35,665 nucleotides of DNA, taken from assembly GCF_017114985.1 (NCBI RefSeq), contig NZ_JABXKP010000016.1, positions 1-35,665 on the forward strand, written 5' to 3'. Each line of letters begins with the position of its first letter. Within the stretch, counting starts at the first letter, position 1. This document shows positions 1 to 8,126 of the stretch, one piece after another. A model generated the notes under the pieces. The model worked only from the letters and a program-made list of their open reading frames with translations. It did not search any database and was not told the DNA's origin. Source of the stretch: Nostoc sp. JL33 (GTDB lineage: Bacteria > Cyanobacteriota > Cyanobacteriia > Cyanobacteriales > Nostocaceae). Made by a program: the position numbers and the translations under genes.

Positions 1-106
1 GTGTTTTTTCTAGATATTCTGCACTTTCGGTGATTTCTATTTCTAGCTGACGTGCGATTTTGCTACTGTCCGACTTACCTCGACTCTCTATTATATGCAA
101 GCTCAA
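1..106 (-). CDS. Probable transposase N-terminus (partial at left edge)
   Basis: An open frame runs on the minus strand off the left edge. It encodes a peptide containing IARQLEIEITESAEYLEKT. This resembles, from memory, the N-terminal start of helix-turn-helix IS630-type transposases common in Nostoc, which begin with an 'ITESAEYLEK'-like segment before the DNA-binding helices. No ATG is present upstream in frame before a stop; the first possible starts are TTG codons at 106 and 100, so either a TTG start is used or the 5' end is damaged. Only about 35 codons are visible, so the family is tentative. Confidence 0.35.
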   Translation of the reverse strand, partial: MSLHIIESRGKSDSSKIARQLEIEITESAEYLEKT

Positions 107-164
107 TCTAAATTGATATTAGTCATTAGTAACAGTATCATCAAAGCGATCGCACCCTACAAAA

Positions 165-842
165 TCAACTCAAAGAATCTGGATCTATCCCCAACTTTCG
201 CAATTCTTGTGCAAACCTGTCAGCGCGTTGTTCGGCAGCGATCGCCCGTTCTTCTGGTGTTAAATATCTGACTCCTTGTTTGTCATACCAATACAACCAA
301 TCCCGCGTAATTCCCTGATAGGTTCCCCGTTCATAACCAATTGCTAAACCTATCTCTGATAACCAAACTAGATTTCCTGGCTGCAATACATATTCACCAT
401 TTACAAACCGATAAACTTCTAAAGGTGGTTTTCTCCGGCGTTGGGGATTGTAGACAACATAATACAAAATCTCCATCTCCGCATAAAGTTTCTTTTTGCT
501 GGTGTATTCCCCACGCCGTCTGTGAGAAACAACTTCTAATGCCATAATCGGCATCACCTTTTCTTCCCACAACACATAACTTAAACGCAAGTTCTCATCA
601 AAAACTCGCTCGACTCCTAAACTTAAAAATCCATCAGGCACAATCGGCGGTAATTCGGGATCGTAATATATCCCCATATCAACGCCAAAAAACCAATCCA
701 TCCGGCTTGTCCACAGCCAAGCTAAGATGGCTTCTAGCAAGCCCGGAATCAAATGTTGTAGTTGATTATCCACAGGTTCATCGTCAGAATCGGGCAGATC
801 CTCGGCTCCGGGTAAGCAGTGCAATGGGTTGTAATTTAACAT
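165..842 (-). CDS. Uma2 family (DUF820) nuclease-fold protein
   Basis: This 225-residue protein belongs to the Uma2/DUF820 group, a PD-(D/E)XK-like family greatly expanded in cyanobacteria with mostly unknown roles. Visible family features are a YYDPELPPIVPDGFLSLGV segment (residues about 60-80), a VMPIMALEVVSHRRRGEY core (about 97-113) where the E and following basic residues fit the nuclease-like core, then KKKLYAEMEILYYVVYNP (about 116-134). The C-terminal tail is rich in Glu, Arg and Ala (ERAIAAEQRADRFAQELRKLG), a short helix or coiled coil typical of the cyanobacterial members. The length is near the usual 190-240 residues. The gene stands alone between a transposase fragment and a divergent membrane protease gene. 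The fold assignment is family knowledge; the substrate is unknown. Confidence 0.85.
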   Translation of the reverse strand: MLNYNPLHCLPGAEDLPDSDDEPVDNQLQHLIPGLLEAILAWLWTSRMDWFFGVDMGIYYDPELPPIVPDGFLSLGVERVFDENLRLSYVLWEEKVMPIMALEVVSHRRRGEYTSKKKLYAEMEILYYVVYNPQRRRKPPLEVYRFVNGEYVLQPGNLVWLSEIGLAIGYERGTYQGITRDWLYWYDKQGVRYLTPEERAIAAEQRADRFAQELRKLGIDPDSLS

Positions 843-954
843 GGTGGGTGCGACGCAAACTTATAATATTGATGATATCTATCCACCTCTGACTTTTTAT
901 TGCGATAATTCCCAAGGGAGACGCGCTCTCCACTGGTTAATTAAAGGGGGATAG

Positions 955-2532
955 ATGACACTCAAGCGGTTGGTTTTAATTTTTGTGCTAACGCCGATAG
1001 CAGTTCTGTTGGCAGTTTCGGCTTTATTCGGTAGTTGGCAAGAACCTCAGTTCCAAAGTCGCCTAGAACTCTACCAAACTAATATTGCTCTACAAGCCCA
1101 AGCTTGGCAATCAGAAGATAGCAACGATGACAATCTCCAAGCGATTCGGGAAGCTATACTTGGTGAACAACCCCTGGAAAACGCCACAAAGCAGTATCAG
1201 GATGCGCGTCAATCAGTTCAAGCTAATTTGGACAAAGTTAACAACAAACTTGCACAATTACGCTCTCAACCTGAAATAACTCCCGCCCCTCCAAAACCTC
1301 TACCGGACGTTCCTCCTACTACTAAAACCTCTCAACGGGGACAGCAGCAACAGTTACAGCAGTCTTTTAAGCAACTCCAAAAATTACTGGCTGAATTAGA
1401 CTTGCGCCTGGGAATTTTACAAGCACAGCAAGGACAGGCGGATACAGCCCTCAAGACTTGGAGCGAATTACAACAACGCTCAGATATCAATCCAGAATTT
1501 GGGCAAACTGCTGCTGTATTGAGTGGACTATGGAGCAATCCTCCCCGTCTACTCCCAAATGCCCAAGAACCGATTCAAAAGAATTTAGAAGGTTGGTTTC
1601 GCTCTACTGCTTTGGTTGAGCTATACCAACTCCAGCAACGACAAGACGCTTTATCAGCAGTAAAAGCCGCACAACAAGAATCTTCTGCTCAAGCGGTGAT
1701 TAAATTAGCAGTTATTGGCACTATTCCCACCTTGGCAGCTTTAATTGGTCTAATACTGCTGATTTTCTTATTTGCTCAACGCTTGTTAAAAGGAAAAGCC
1801 TCGTTACTAGCTCAAAATGCTGATATTCCTTGGTCAACGCCTTGGGATGGTGAAACGGTTTTGCAGGTTTTTATCATAGGCTTTTTCTTCATGGGGCAAA
1901 TTTTTGTGCCCTTGGTGATATCGGTGCTACCAATAGAGCGTCCCATTGTGAATGTGCGACTTCAAGCGTTTTCTGTCTTGGTTAGTTACCTATTGGTGGC
2001 ATTAGGTGCGCTGTTAGTGCTGTATTTCTCTCTCAAGCGGTTTTTTCCACTACCAGAATTTTGGTTTCGCTTCCGTTTGCAAGATAACTGGTTTTGGTGG
2101 GGACTGGGGGGTTATTGCACGGCTTTACCTATAGTTGTGGTGGTATCTTTGATTAATCAACAGCTATGGCAAGGACAGGGTGGTAGTAATCCCCTGTTGC
2201 AACTAGCCCTAGAAAGCCAAGATGGTGTAGCACTTGGCATATTTTTCTTTACAGCAGCGATCGCAGCTCCATTTTTTGAAGAAATTCTGTTTCGCGGCTT
2301 TTTGTTACCCTCTCTAACTCGTTACTTACCCGTGTGGGGATCGATTCTGATCAGTGGTTTGTTGTTTGCGATCGCTCACCTCAGCTTGTCGGAAATTCTG
2401 CCACTGACCGCATTGGGGATTGTCTTGGGGGTAGTTTACACGCGATCGCGTAACCTCCTCGCTCCGATGCTCCTCCACAGTCTCTGGAATAGTGGTACAT
2501 TATTAAGCTTGTTTGTTTTAGGTAGTAATTAG
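955..2532 (+). CDS. CPBP family intramembrane metalloprotease
   Basis: A 525-residue membrane protein of the CPBP (CAAX protease and bacteriocin-processing, Abi) family. It has an N-terminal signal-anchor-like helix (residues 5-25). A long soluble Gln-rich region with predicted helical or coiled-coil character (about 30-240) is followed by several membrane helices from about 250 onward. The protease motifs are all present: EEILFRG with E442, E443 and R447, a conserved His at 475 in FAIAHLSLSE, and the last motif HSLWN at 508-512. The large N-terminal extracytoplasmic or cytoplasmic domain is a feature of cyanobacterial members; most bacterial CPBP proteins are 200-300 residues. Substrate unknown. 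The start lies 7 bases after a GGGGG stretch, which gives a plausible ribosome site. Confidence 0.9.
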   Translation: MTLKRLVLIFVLTPIAVLLAVSALFGSWQEPQFQSRLELYQTNIALQAQAWQSEDSNDDNLQAIREAILGEQPLENATKQYQDARQSVQANLDKVNNKLAQLRSQPEITPAPPKPLPDVPPTTKTSQRGQQQQLQQSFKQLQKLLAELDLRLGILQAQQGQADTALKTWSELQQRSDINPEFGQTAAVLSGLWSNPPRLLPNAQEPIQKNLEGWFRSTALVELYQLQQRQDALSAVKAAQQESSAQAVIKLAVIGTIPTLAALIGLILLIFLFAQRLLKGKASLLAQNADIPWSTPWDGETVLQVFIIGFFFMGQIFVPLVISVLPIERPIVNVRLQAFSVLVSYLLVALGALLVLYFSLKRFFPLPEFWFRFRLQDNWFWWGLGGYCTALPIVVVVSLINQQLWQGQGGSNPLLQLALESQDGVALGIFFFTAAIAAPFFEEILFRGFLLPSLTRYLPVWGSILISGLLFAIAHLSLSEILPLTALGIVLGVVYTRSRNLLAPMLLHSLWNSGTLLSLFVLGSN

Positions 2533-3234
2533 CACTATATTACTACTGTTGCTGAAAACCAAAATCTCTGCTTTTATCTCCATAAGTAGGAACAATTTAC
2601 TAGTGATAATTGGTTGTAAGCATAAATACTAGCTGAAAACCAAATTAAGATAATGGCAAAAACAAATCAAAGAATGCTACTAACATAGACAACAAACTAT
2701 CTAGTTAAGCATTTATTCCGATTCGGATGATTTTAGCCATTTTCGAGATGTTAGAAGATGCCTCTTGCGCTTCTACGTTCCCACTAGCCAGACAACTGGT
2801 CTGGTAATTGGTGCGATGGCATTTGAGACCCAGTGGAAGCGATATCTACGACGGGCTACGCCAGAGCAAAAAAAATCCGGAAATAATACTGATGGACTTG
2901 TAAAAAGTGGTGTATGTAGCAGTTTTTGCTGATTATTGAGGTTCATTCTTCTCAAGAAAAATGTCTTGCCTAAAAATCTGCAAAACTGCTGCACCAGGGT
3001 TTGCGATCATCAAATCCACCAAAATTCATTAAGGAGTGCCAGATTTTCAGGCTATGCCGCAAGACATCTTAGTATCGCCTCTGGAATAGAAGCACGCTGA
3101 TTTTGGTTATTCTTCTTGGGGCTTACTTATAGTGAAAAAATTAAAAATCTATTTATTAAACAAATCCATTTACTTGGTTTCATTACAATAAAGACTTTAT
3201 TTTTATATCTCACTTATCAAGGAGCAGCACTTAT
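2533..3234. other. Gene-poor spacer with repeat fragments
   Basis: No convincing gene is seen here. A 13-base direct repeat GCTGAAAACCAAA occurs at 2551 and 2632. A short open stretch on the plus strand (2705-2929, containing VIGAMAFETQWKRYLRR) includes a copy of the dispersed 29-bp repeat at 2839-2867 and could be a gene remnant, but I do not recognise it and it lacks a good start. The last 100 bases are AT-rich and lead into the TM2 gene. Confidence 0.6.
2839..2867 (+). repeat. 29-bp dispersed repeat, copy 1
   Basis: The stretch begins GCGATATCTACGACGGGCTA and continues with CGCC. It matches copies at 29298-29326 and 34460-34488 at most positions; the 3' end (AGAGC rather than TACGC) is diverged. 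The unit occurs in three unrelated spacers of the window. Confidence 0.7.
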
Positions 3235-3510
3235 ATGGCAAATTTCAACCCCAGTCATCCTACCAAACAACTTCTAGCTGGTTACTGTGGCATTATCCTG
3301 GGAGGATTTGGGGTTCATAAGTTTATTTTAGGATACGCTCCAGAAGGCTTTATCATGTTGGCGATTTCTATAGTTGGGGGTTCTTTCACCTATGGCATTT
3401 CCTTGTTAATTATGCAACTTGTAGGTTTAGTTGAAGGCATGATCTACTTGAATAAGTCTCCTGAAGGATTTGTAAATACCTACTTTGTGAATAAGCAGGG
3501 CTGGTTCTAG
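3235..3510 (+). CDS. TM2 domain-containing membrane protein
   Basis: A 91-residue protein of the TM2 family. After a short N-terminal tail it has a first membrane segment (about residues 12-30, LLAGYCGIILGGFGVHKFIL). The loop motif GGFGVHKFILGYAPEGF corresponds to the family's 'G-G-F-G-x-H-x-F-Y-L-G' turn. A second hydrophobic segment spans about 40-70 (IMLAISIVGGSFTYGISLLI), and the tail is GFVNTYFVNKQGWF. The start is supported by AAGGAG at 3219-3224, ten bases upstream of the ATG. TM2 proteins are small integral membrane proteins of unclear function. It stands alone between two repeat-rich spacers. Confidence 0.88.
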   Translation: MANFNPSHPTKQLLAGYCGIILGGFGVHKFILGYAPEGFIMLAISIVGGSFTYGISLLIMQLVGLVEGMIYLNKSPEGFVNTYFVNKQGWF

Positions 3511-3616
3511 GGGAGCATCCCAAATGTGTAAAAACATAATTTGTCATTGCGTACTTCTTTGGAGTACATTGGGCAATTCTCAATACTGCGTAGGTTTTGT
3601 CTAAAAAATAAAAATG

Positions 3617-3694
3617 TGTAGGTTGGGTTTCGTTCCTCAACCCAACCTAAGAGCGGGATTTGTTGGGTAACGCAAAGCCTCAACCCAACCTACA
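3617..3694. repeat. Palindromic repeat with AACCCAACCTACA ends
   Basis: TGTAGGTTGGGTT at 3617-3629 is exactly complementary to AACCCAACCTACA at 3682-3694. A further inner copy of AACCCAACCTA lies at 3639-3649 and TGTTGGGT at 3661-3668, so more than one hairpin can form. The same motif family recurs at 34334-34392. It is a spacer repeat, probably a small non-coding mobile or palindromic element. Confidence 0.75.
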
Positions 3695-3758
3695 AATATT
3701 CTTAACCGAGCAGTATTGGGGCAACTTTACAAGACGCTACCGCGTTAAGCGAAGCTAT

Positions 3759-3812
3759 GCCCTTGGCGTTCGCGGGAGCGTGTCGTAGAGAAGCCTCTCG
3801 AACGCCAAGGGC
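3759..3812. repeat. Hairpin repeat with 14-bp perfect arms
   Basis: GCCCTTGGCGTTCG at 3759-3772 pairs perfectly with CGAACGCCAAGGGC at 3799-3812, leaving a 26-base loop that contains GAGAAGCCTCTC, itself self-complementary. The surrounding GCGTTAAGCGAAGCTATGC and GGGAGCG words are typical of Nostoc spacer repeats. No T-run follows, so I do not call it a terminator. Confidence 0.75.
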
Positions 3813-3932
3813 GTCTCCTGTCTTGAGAAGGGCTGTAGGGAGAAGCAATTGGCGTGGAAACCCCCTGTTATGGCGCTAACTCACTAGGAATTTGCTTACC
3901 CATCAATTTCATGTATATTTATTTCTATTGAT

Positions 3933-4112
3933 ATGCTCATTTTCAAACCTAAACACCTTACCTGGGTAATGTTCCTCTTGTTGGGCATAGGGTATTTCAG
4001 TGTTATGTCTCATGTGGAAATCAACTATTTCTTAAAAAGCCTGATTGTGATCATGCCAATGCAGGTGGTAGCTATTATTTATGTGACTTACCTACGGTGG
4101 AGCCAACATTGA
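3933..4112 (+). CDS. Small hydrophobic membrane protein, 59 aa
   Basis: A 59-codon frame beginning MLIFKPKHLTWVMFLLLGIG and ending YVTYLRWSQH. Two hydrophobic segments are visible, about residues 10-26 and 37-53, separated by a polar turn with His and Glu (SHVEINYF), consistent with a two-pass small membrane protein. Positive residues (K5, K7, H8) precede the first helix. It lies 135 bases upstream of a copper-type ATPase gene on the same strand, but a promoter candidate for the ATPase lies between them. I do not recognise a family and no strong ribosome site is seen, so this is a moderate call. The composition is protein-like and no stop interrupts the two segments. Confidence 0.5.
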   Translation: MLIFKPKHLTWVMFLLLGIGYFSVMSHVEINYFLKSLIVIMPMQVVAIIYVTYLRWSQH

Positions 4113-4151
4113 CACACAACGAAGTACGATAAATTAATAATTTTAATATGG

Positions 4152-4179
4152 TTGACATTCTGTCGTAGTCCGATATTTC
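4152..4179 (+). promoter_or_regulatory. Candidate sigma-70 type promoter for the P-type ATPase gene
   Basis: TTGACA at 4152-4157 is followed after 16 bases by TATTTC at 4174-4179, about 70 bases upstream of the ATPase start. The -35 box is perfect and the -10 box is weak. No obvious copper-responsive dyad was recognised. Confidence 0.35.
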
Positions 4180-4247
4180 GCCTACGCTCAAATTAGAGAC
4201 GCTTTTAGTCCGGCGTTGAATTTCTGTAGCGAATCTAAACACTTGCC

Positions 4248-6779
4248 ATGCAACTTGTCCCAAAAACTAAGCCAGCCCCAGAATTTGACCCAATCCTAGA
4301 GAAAATTATTCTCGATGTTGGGGGCATGAAGTGTGCTGGGTGTGTGAACGCAGTAGAGCGACAGCTAACCCAACATCCAGGAGTCAAGAGTGCCTGTGTG
4401 AACCTGGCCACAGAGGTAGCAGTTGTAGAGTCAGAAACTGGTGCAGTAGATGCAGATGCACTGGCACAGCGATTAACAGCCGTTGGATTCCCGACTCAAC
4501 AGAGAAAAGCTAGTGGCACAGTAGCAGGCGAGATATCTACCTTACCAGATCCAGCAGAACGACAACGCCGAGAAATGCGCTCTTCTGTTAGGCAGTTGGC
4601 GATCGCTGCGGTGTTGCTGGTATTGTCGGGAAGTGGACATTTTGGTAATCTTGGTAGCTCAGTGCTGCCAGTACTGAATAACATCTGGTTTCACTGTGGA
4701 CTAGCGACAGTAGCGCTATTAATTCCCGGTCGCCCGATTTTAGTAGATGGCTGGCTGGGCTGGCGGCGAAATGCGCCTAACATGAACACCCTGGTGGGAT
4801 TGGGAACACTCACAGCCTACATTGCTAGTTTAGTAGCATTACTCTTTCCCCAAATGGGTTGGGAGTGCTTCTTTGACGAACCAGTAATGATGCTGGGCTT
4901 TATTATTTTGGGAAGGACATTAGAGCAACAAGCTAGAGGTCGCGCCGCCGCCGCATTTAGAAAATTGCTAGCACTCCAGCCACTCTTAGCGCGATTGATT
5001 CCTAACCCAGAGAAAGTCGGAGTGGGGTCTTCTAGTGTAGAGATTCCTGCTGAACAGGTGCGTGTTGGTGAATGGTTACAAGTGCTGCCAGGTGATAAAA
5101 TTCCTGTCGATGGTGAAGTGGTGGTTGGTCAAACAACTGTTGATGAATCCATGCTGACGGGCGAAGCAGTGCCAGTAATCAAGCAACCAGGAGATATAGT
5201 GACAGGAGGGACGCTAAATCAGTCAGGAGCGATCGCTATTCAGGCAACACGTATTGGAAGTGATACAACTCTAGCTCAAATTGTCGCTTTAGTAGAAGCC
5301 GCCCAAACTCGGAAAGCCCCAGTACAGAAATTAGCAGATACAATCGCTGGTTACTTTACCTATGGTGTGCTGACAGCATCTGTATTAACATTTGTCTTTT
5401 GGTACTTTTTCGGCACTCACATCTGGACTAATATCACCATGTCTGGTGGCATGGAAATGATCAGCCACGCTGACCACTCCGTAGAGACGCGATTAATCCC
5501 GTTACCAACTCCCCACTCTCCTTTATTAATTAGTTTAAAACTAGCGATCGCAGTTATGGTAGTCGCCTGTCCCTGTGCTTTGGGACTTGCCACACCAACA
5601 GCGATTCTTGTCGGGACTGCTATGGGCGCAGAACGGGGTCTGTTAATCAAAGGCGGCGACGTTTTAGAAAAAGTACACCAGTTAGACACCGTAGTATTTG
5701 ATAAAACTGGTACTCTGACCACAGGTAATCCCATCGTCACAGATTGTCTATTAATTGAGGGAATGGGGAGTGGGGAATGGGGAGTAGGGAGTAAGCCCCA
5801 CTCCCCACTCCCTACTCCCTACTCCCTAATCCAACTAGCAGCAGCTGTAGAAAGCGGTACTCACCACCCCCTAGCAAAAGCGATTCAGCAAGAAGCACAA
5901 CGGCAACAGTTATCTATTCCAGAGGCTGTGGACTTTCACACGGAACCAGGACTAGGGGTGTCTGCTGTGGTAGAGGGCACAGTTGTACTGTTGGGTAATT
6001 GGGACTGGTTGAATTGGCACGGCATTGCCATTAATGAAACTGCACAACAAATAGCACAAGATTTAGCAACAGATGGTAAAACAGTTGTTTGCGTAGCAGT
6101 TGGGGGAACTTTAGCTGGGCTAATTGCTGTTTCTGATACCTTAAGACCAGATGCTCAATCCACCGTAGACAAATTGCGTCAGATGGGCTTACGGGTAATG
6201 TTACTTAGTGGCGATCGCCCAGAAGCAGCTAGCGCGATCGCCAAACAATTAGGATTAGATAGTGCTGATGTCATAGCGGGTGTCCCCCCAGCCAAAAAAG
6301 CGGCAGCAATACAAGCCCTCCAGTTAGAAGGGACAAAGGGACGGGACAGGACAAAGAAAACTCCTCACTCCTCACTCCTCACTCCTAACTCCCCACTCCC
6401 CATTACCCACTCAGTAGTAGCAATGGTAGGAGATGGAATTAACGATGCTCCAGCTTTATCCCAAGCAGATGTCGGAATTGCTTTACACTCCGGGACAGAT
6501 GTGGCGATGGAAACTGCTGAAATTGTCCTAATGCGCGATCGCTTAAACGATGTCGTCGAATCTATTCAGCTTAGTCGTGCCACTTTCAACAAAATCCGCC
6601 AGAATTTATTCTGGGCTTTTGCATATAATACAGTTGGCATTCCTTTAGCAGCTGGTGTTTTGTTCCCTAGTCTAGGTTTTGTCCTTAACCCATCTGGTGC
6701 TGCTGCATTAATGGCTTTTAGCTCTGTTAGCGTCGTCACAAACTCAATATTATTACGACGATTAGCTCATCACCCCTAA
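4248..6779 (+). CDS. Copper-type heavy-metal P1B ATPase (CtaA/PacS-like)
   Basis: This 843-residue integral membrane pump should move Cu(I) across the plasma or thylakoid membrane. In order: an N-terminal metal-binding domain with GGMKCAGC (C29, C32), transmembrane helices from about residue 115, the actuator TGEAVP motif, the channel motif [12 protein letters not shown] (C441, C443), the phosphorylation motif DKTGTLT (D485), an N-domain HP pair (THHPLAKA), and the hinge [10 protein letters not shown] (D729, D733). The CPC motif is that of Cu/Ag pumps. Cyanobacteria have two such pumps, CtaA and PacS; the N-terminus reminds me of CtaA, but I would not insist. The gene carries at least two and probably three in-frame peptide inserts made from minisatellite DNA (about residues 416-426, 505-526 and 695-722), so it is longer than the usual 740-800 residues. 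All catalytic motifs remain intact, so I infer it is functional. Confidence 0.92.
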   Translation: MQLVPKTKPAPEFDPILEKIILDVGGMKCAGCVNAVERQLTQHPGVKSACVNLATEVAVVESETGAVDADALAQRLTAVGFPTQQRKASGTVAGEISTLPDPAERQRREMRSSVRQLAIAAVLLVLSGSGHFGNLGSSVLPVLNNIWFHCGLATVALLIPGRPILVDGWLGWRRNAPNMNTLVGLGTLTAYIASLVALLFPQMGWECFFDEPVMMLGFIILGRTLEQQARGRAAAAFRKLLALQPLLARLIPNPEKVGVGSSSVEIPAEQVRVGEWLQVLPGDKIPVDGEVVVGQTTVDESMLTGEAVPVIKQPGDIVTGGTLNQSGAIAIQATRIGSDTTLAQIVALVEAAQTRKAPVQKLADTIAGYFTYGVLTASVLTFVFWYFFGTHIWTNITMSGGMEMISHADHSVETRLIPLPTPHSPLLISLKLAIAVMVVACPCALGLATPTAILVGTAMGAERGLLIKGGDVLEKVHQLDTVVFDKTGTLTTGNPIVTDCLLIEGMGSGEWGVGSKPHSPLPTPYSLIQLAAAVESGTHHPLAKAIQQEAQRQQLSIPEAVDFHTEPGLGVSAVVEGTVVLLGNWDWLNWHGIAINETAQQIAQDLATDGKTVVCVAVGGTLAGLIAVSDTLRPDAQSTVDKLRQMGLRVMLLSGDRPEAASAIAKQLGLDSADVIAGVPPAKKAAAIQALQLEGTKGRDRTKKTPHSSLLTPNSPLPITHSVVAMVGDGINDAPALSQADVGIALHSGTDVAMETAEIVLMRDRLNDVVESIQLSRATFNKIRQNLFWAFAYNTVGIPLAAGVLFPSLGFVLNPSGAAALMAFSSVSVVTNSILLRRLAHHP
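5494..5526 (+). repeat. Minisatellite-like insert in the ATPase gene, site 1
   Basis: A short stretch with CCAACTCCCCACTCTCC encodes a Pro/Ser-rich peptide (LPTPHSPL) just before the helix that carries the CPC motif. It matches the complementary form of the GGGGAGTGGGGA repeat found in the spacers. It is the shortest and least certain of the three. Confidence 0.5.
5758..5826 (+). repeat. Minisatellite insert in the ATPase gene, site 2
   Basis: The units GGGGAGTGGGGAATGGGG and then, inverted, CCCCACTCCCCACTCCC lie inside the coding sequence about 20 codons after the DKTGT motif. They encode [21 protein letters not shown] in frame, in pieces not expected in this pump family. The two halves form a hairpin. 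Confidence 0.85.
6331..6411 (+). repeat. Minisatellite insert in the ATPase gene, site 3
   Basis: A run of CTCCTCACTCCTCACTCC type units sits directly before the [10 protein letters not shown] hinge. It encodes a Lys/Thr then Ser/Pro-rich peptide ([16 protein letters not shown]). In relatives the preceding LQxEG normally runs straight into [10 protein letters not shown], so about 28 residues look added. Confidence 0.85.
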
Positions 6780-6916
6780 AATACTCTTTTGCACCTCAAA
6801 TTTCCAAGCACAAATCTTGGTTATTTCTATATAAAGTTAAACTGAGTCGCCCCGTCAGGTTTTACGCAGCCCACAAAGCCTCTTGAGAAACTTACCAAAG
6901 CTATCATAGCTACTGG

Positions 6917-6938
6917 AGTAGAACGGCCATGTTCTACT
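6917..6938 (+). terminator. Possible terminator after the ATPase gene
   Basis: AGTAGAAC (6917-6924) and GTTCTACT (6931-6938) form an 8-bp stem with a 6-base loop, followed by CTTTC. The stem is good but the T-tract is poor, and it lies 137 bases after the stop, so it could instead be a regulatory dyad for the FHA gene downstream. Confidence 0.3.
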
Positions 6939-7005
6939 CTTTCAAGGTATTATGCAATTTTAAAGCTTATTTAGATCAGCACCACAGAACTTATGGTGCG
7001 CGAAA

Positions 7006-7497
7006 ATGGCAGCATACGATACTAAAAAAATCTTCAACTATCACAGTTCCACCGATTTATCAATGGCAGCAGAAACCAATGAAAACCATCTACTGATTAT
7101 TGAAGACGATCAAGGTCGCAAAGAATTTTCTCTGGAGCAGCCCGTCTACTCTATCGGTAGAGACCGCGAGTGTAATATCCGTCTGATGTCGCAGTTTGTC
7201 TCCCGCCGCCATGCCACATTAGTGAGATTGCCACGAGACCATAATAGTCATAGCTACTATTACCGGATTGTAGATGGCGATGCTAAAGGTAAGCCTAGTT
7301 CCAACGGTTTGATGATTAATGGGCGCAAGATACCAGCCCGCGATCTAAAAAATGAAGACGAGATTGTTTTTGGGCCTCAAGTACGTGCAATTTATTACCT
7401 TTTAAGAAACACTCAGCGTTTGGGACAGACGGATTCAAGTGAGTACGATATTACACTAATAAACCCCGGCATGGCCGAGGATTTAGAGGATGTATGA
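7006..7497 (+). CDS. FHA domain-containing protein
   Basis: A 163-residue protein with one forkhead-associated domain, a phosphothreonine-binding module. The hallmark residues are present: GRDRECNIRL (G51, R52), SRRHATL (S67, H69) and the SSNGLMINGRKI stretch (about 98-109). An acidic N-terminal lead (IIEDDQGRKEF) and a short C-terminal tail rich in acidic residues complete it; no other domain is visible. It probably recognises a Ser/Thr-kinase substrate or itself. A second ATG at 7063 (MAAETNENHLLIIEDD) may be the real start, as the first 19 residues lie outside the domain and neither start has a clear ribosome site. It is convergent with the next gene. Confidence 0.88.
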   Translation: MAAYDTKKIFNYHSSTDLSMAAETNENHLLIIEDDQGRKEFSLEQPVYSIGRDRECNIRLMSQFVSRRHATLVRLPRDHNSHSYYYRIVDGDAKGKPSSNGLMINGRKIPARDLKNEDEIVFGPQVRAIYYLLRNTQRLGQTDSSEYDITLINPGMAEDLEDV

Positions 7498-7529
7498 GAC
7501 TGAATTATAACTACCAATCAGAGTCTGAG

Positions 7530-7556
7530 ACTCCCACAGTTTCAAGTCGTGGGAGT
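7530..7556. terminator. Stem-loop between convergent genes
   Basis: ACTCCCAC (7530-7537) pairs with GTGGGAGT (7549-7556) around an 11-base loop. It lies between the FHA stop and the stop of the minus-strand gene, the expected place for a shared terminator, though there is no strong T-run on either side. Confidence 0.4.
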
Positions 7557-7575
7557 GTCAATTCAATCACCAAAG

Positions 7576-7923
7576 TTATCCTGCAAGACTTTCAATCAAA
7601 TGCCAATGGCGGCTACTTTCAATAGCCTGCTTGATGAATTCAAACATTTGTCGGCAGTAATTATCTAGTTGGAGTGGTAGTTCTTCATTTTTAATCACAA
7701 TACTCATCCGGGTTTCTGTTTCAGTAGATTTTGATTTATCAATCAGTACTTCTACTGTTATCAATTTAGGAAAAGGAACATTGCCAGGAACCTGACGACC
7801 GATAATGTACTCGCCCGTGTGGTATTGAATATCCAACTGACAGTCCTGTAAAAGTTCTACAAGTAACGGCAACAGATGGTCACTAGGAACAGAAACAATA
7901 AATGAACAGGTATAGCGAGCCAT
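7576..7923 (-). CDS. Conserved cyanobacterial hypothetical protein
   Basis: A 115-residue protein starting MARYTCSFIVSVPSDHLLPL. The open frame extends 22 codons further upstream (to 7989), but the sequence there is not protein-like for this family and the MARYT start is the natural beginning of the first beta strand. The pattern of alternating strands and helices, with LITVEVLIDKSKSTETETRM in the middle and a C-terminal amphipathic helix (LDNYCRQMFEFIKQAIESS), suggests a compact alpha/beta fold. I do not recognise a functional family. It faces the FHA gene and is divergent from the TIGR01777 gene by about 200 bases. Confidence 0.65.
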   Translation of the reverse strand: MARYTCSFIVSVPSDHLLPLLVELLQDCQLDIQYHTGEYIIGRQVPGNVPFPKLITVEVLIDKSKSTETETRMSIVIKNEELPLQLDNYCRQMFEFIKQAIESSRHWHLIESLAG

Positions 7924-8126
7924 AATAGCCCCACGCCTTGCAACACTCCGTCCATCGTATAATACCGAAGCATCTAAACGGAAAGTCATTAAAAAAGCAA
8001 AGTTTTTGAGTTTTGAGATCAGGCATTACCAGATATACAGTCACATCTGTTCTATCCACAACGAAAGTGCCGTAAGCTGAAAGTTTGATCAAAAACTTTA
8101 CAATAAAGCTTTGGCTGAGGTAGAAA

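Larger units (their letters stand above)
3511..3932. other. Repeat-filled spacer
   Basis: No gene is seen between the TM2 gene and the 59-codon gene. The stretch is largely made of two palindromic repeat elements (3617-3694 and 3759-3812, listed separately) with short joining sequences. Confidence 0.65.

Noticed and set aside
1085..1279. Frames inside the CPBP protease gene
   Set aside because: Shadows of the real frame, which has all protease motifs.
2773..2994. 73-codon minus-strand frame
   Set aside because: Overlaps a dispersed repeat and has no family resemblance or start signal.
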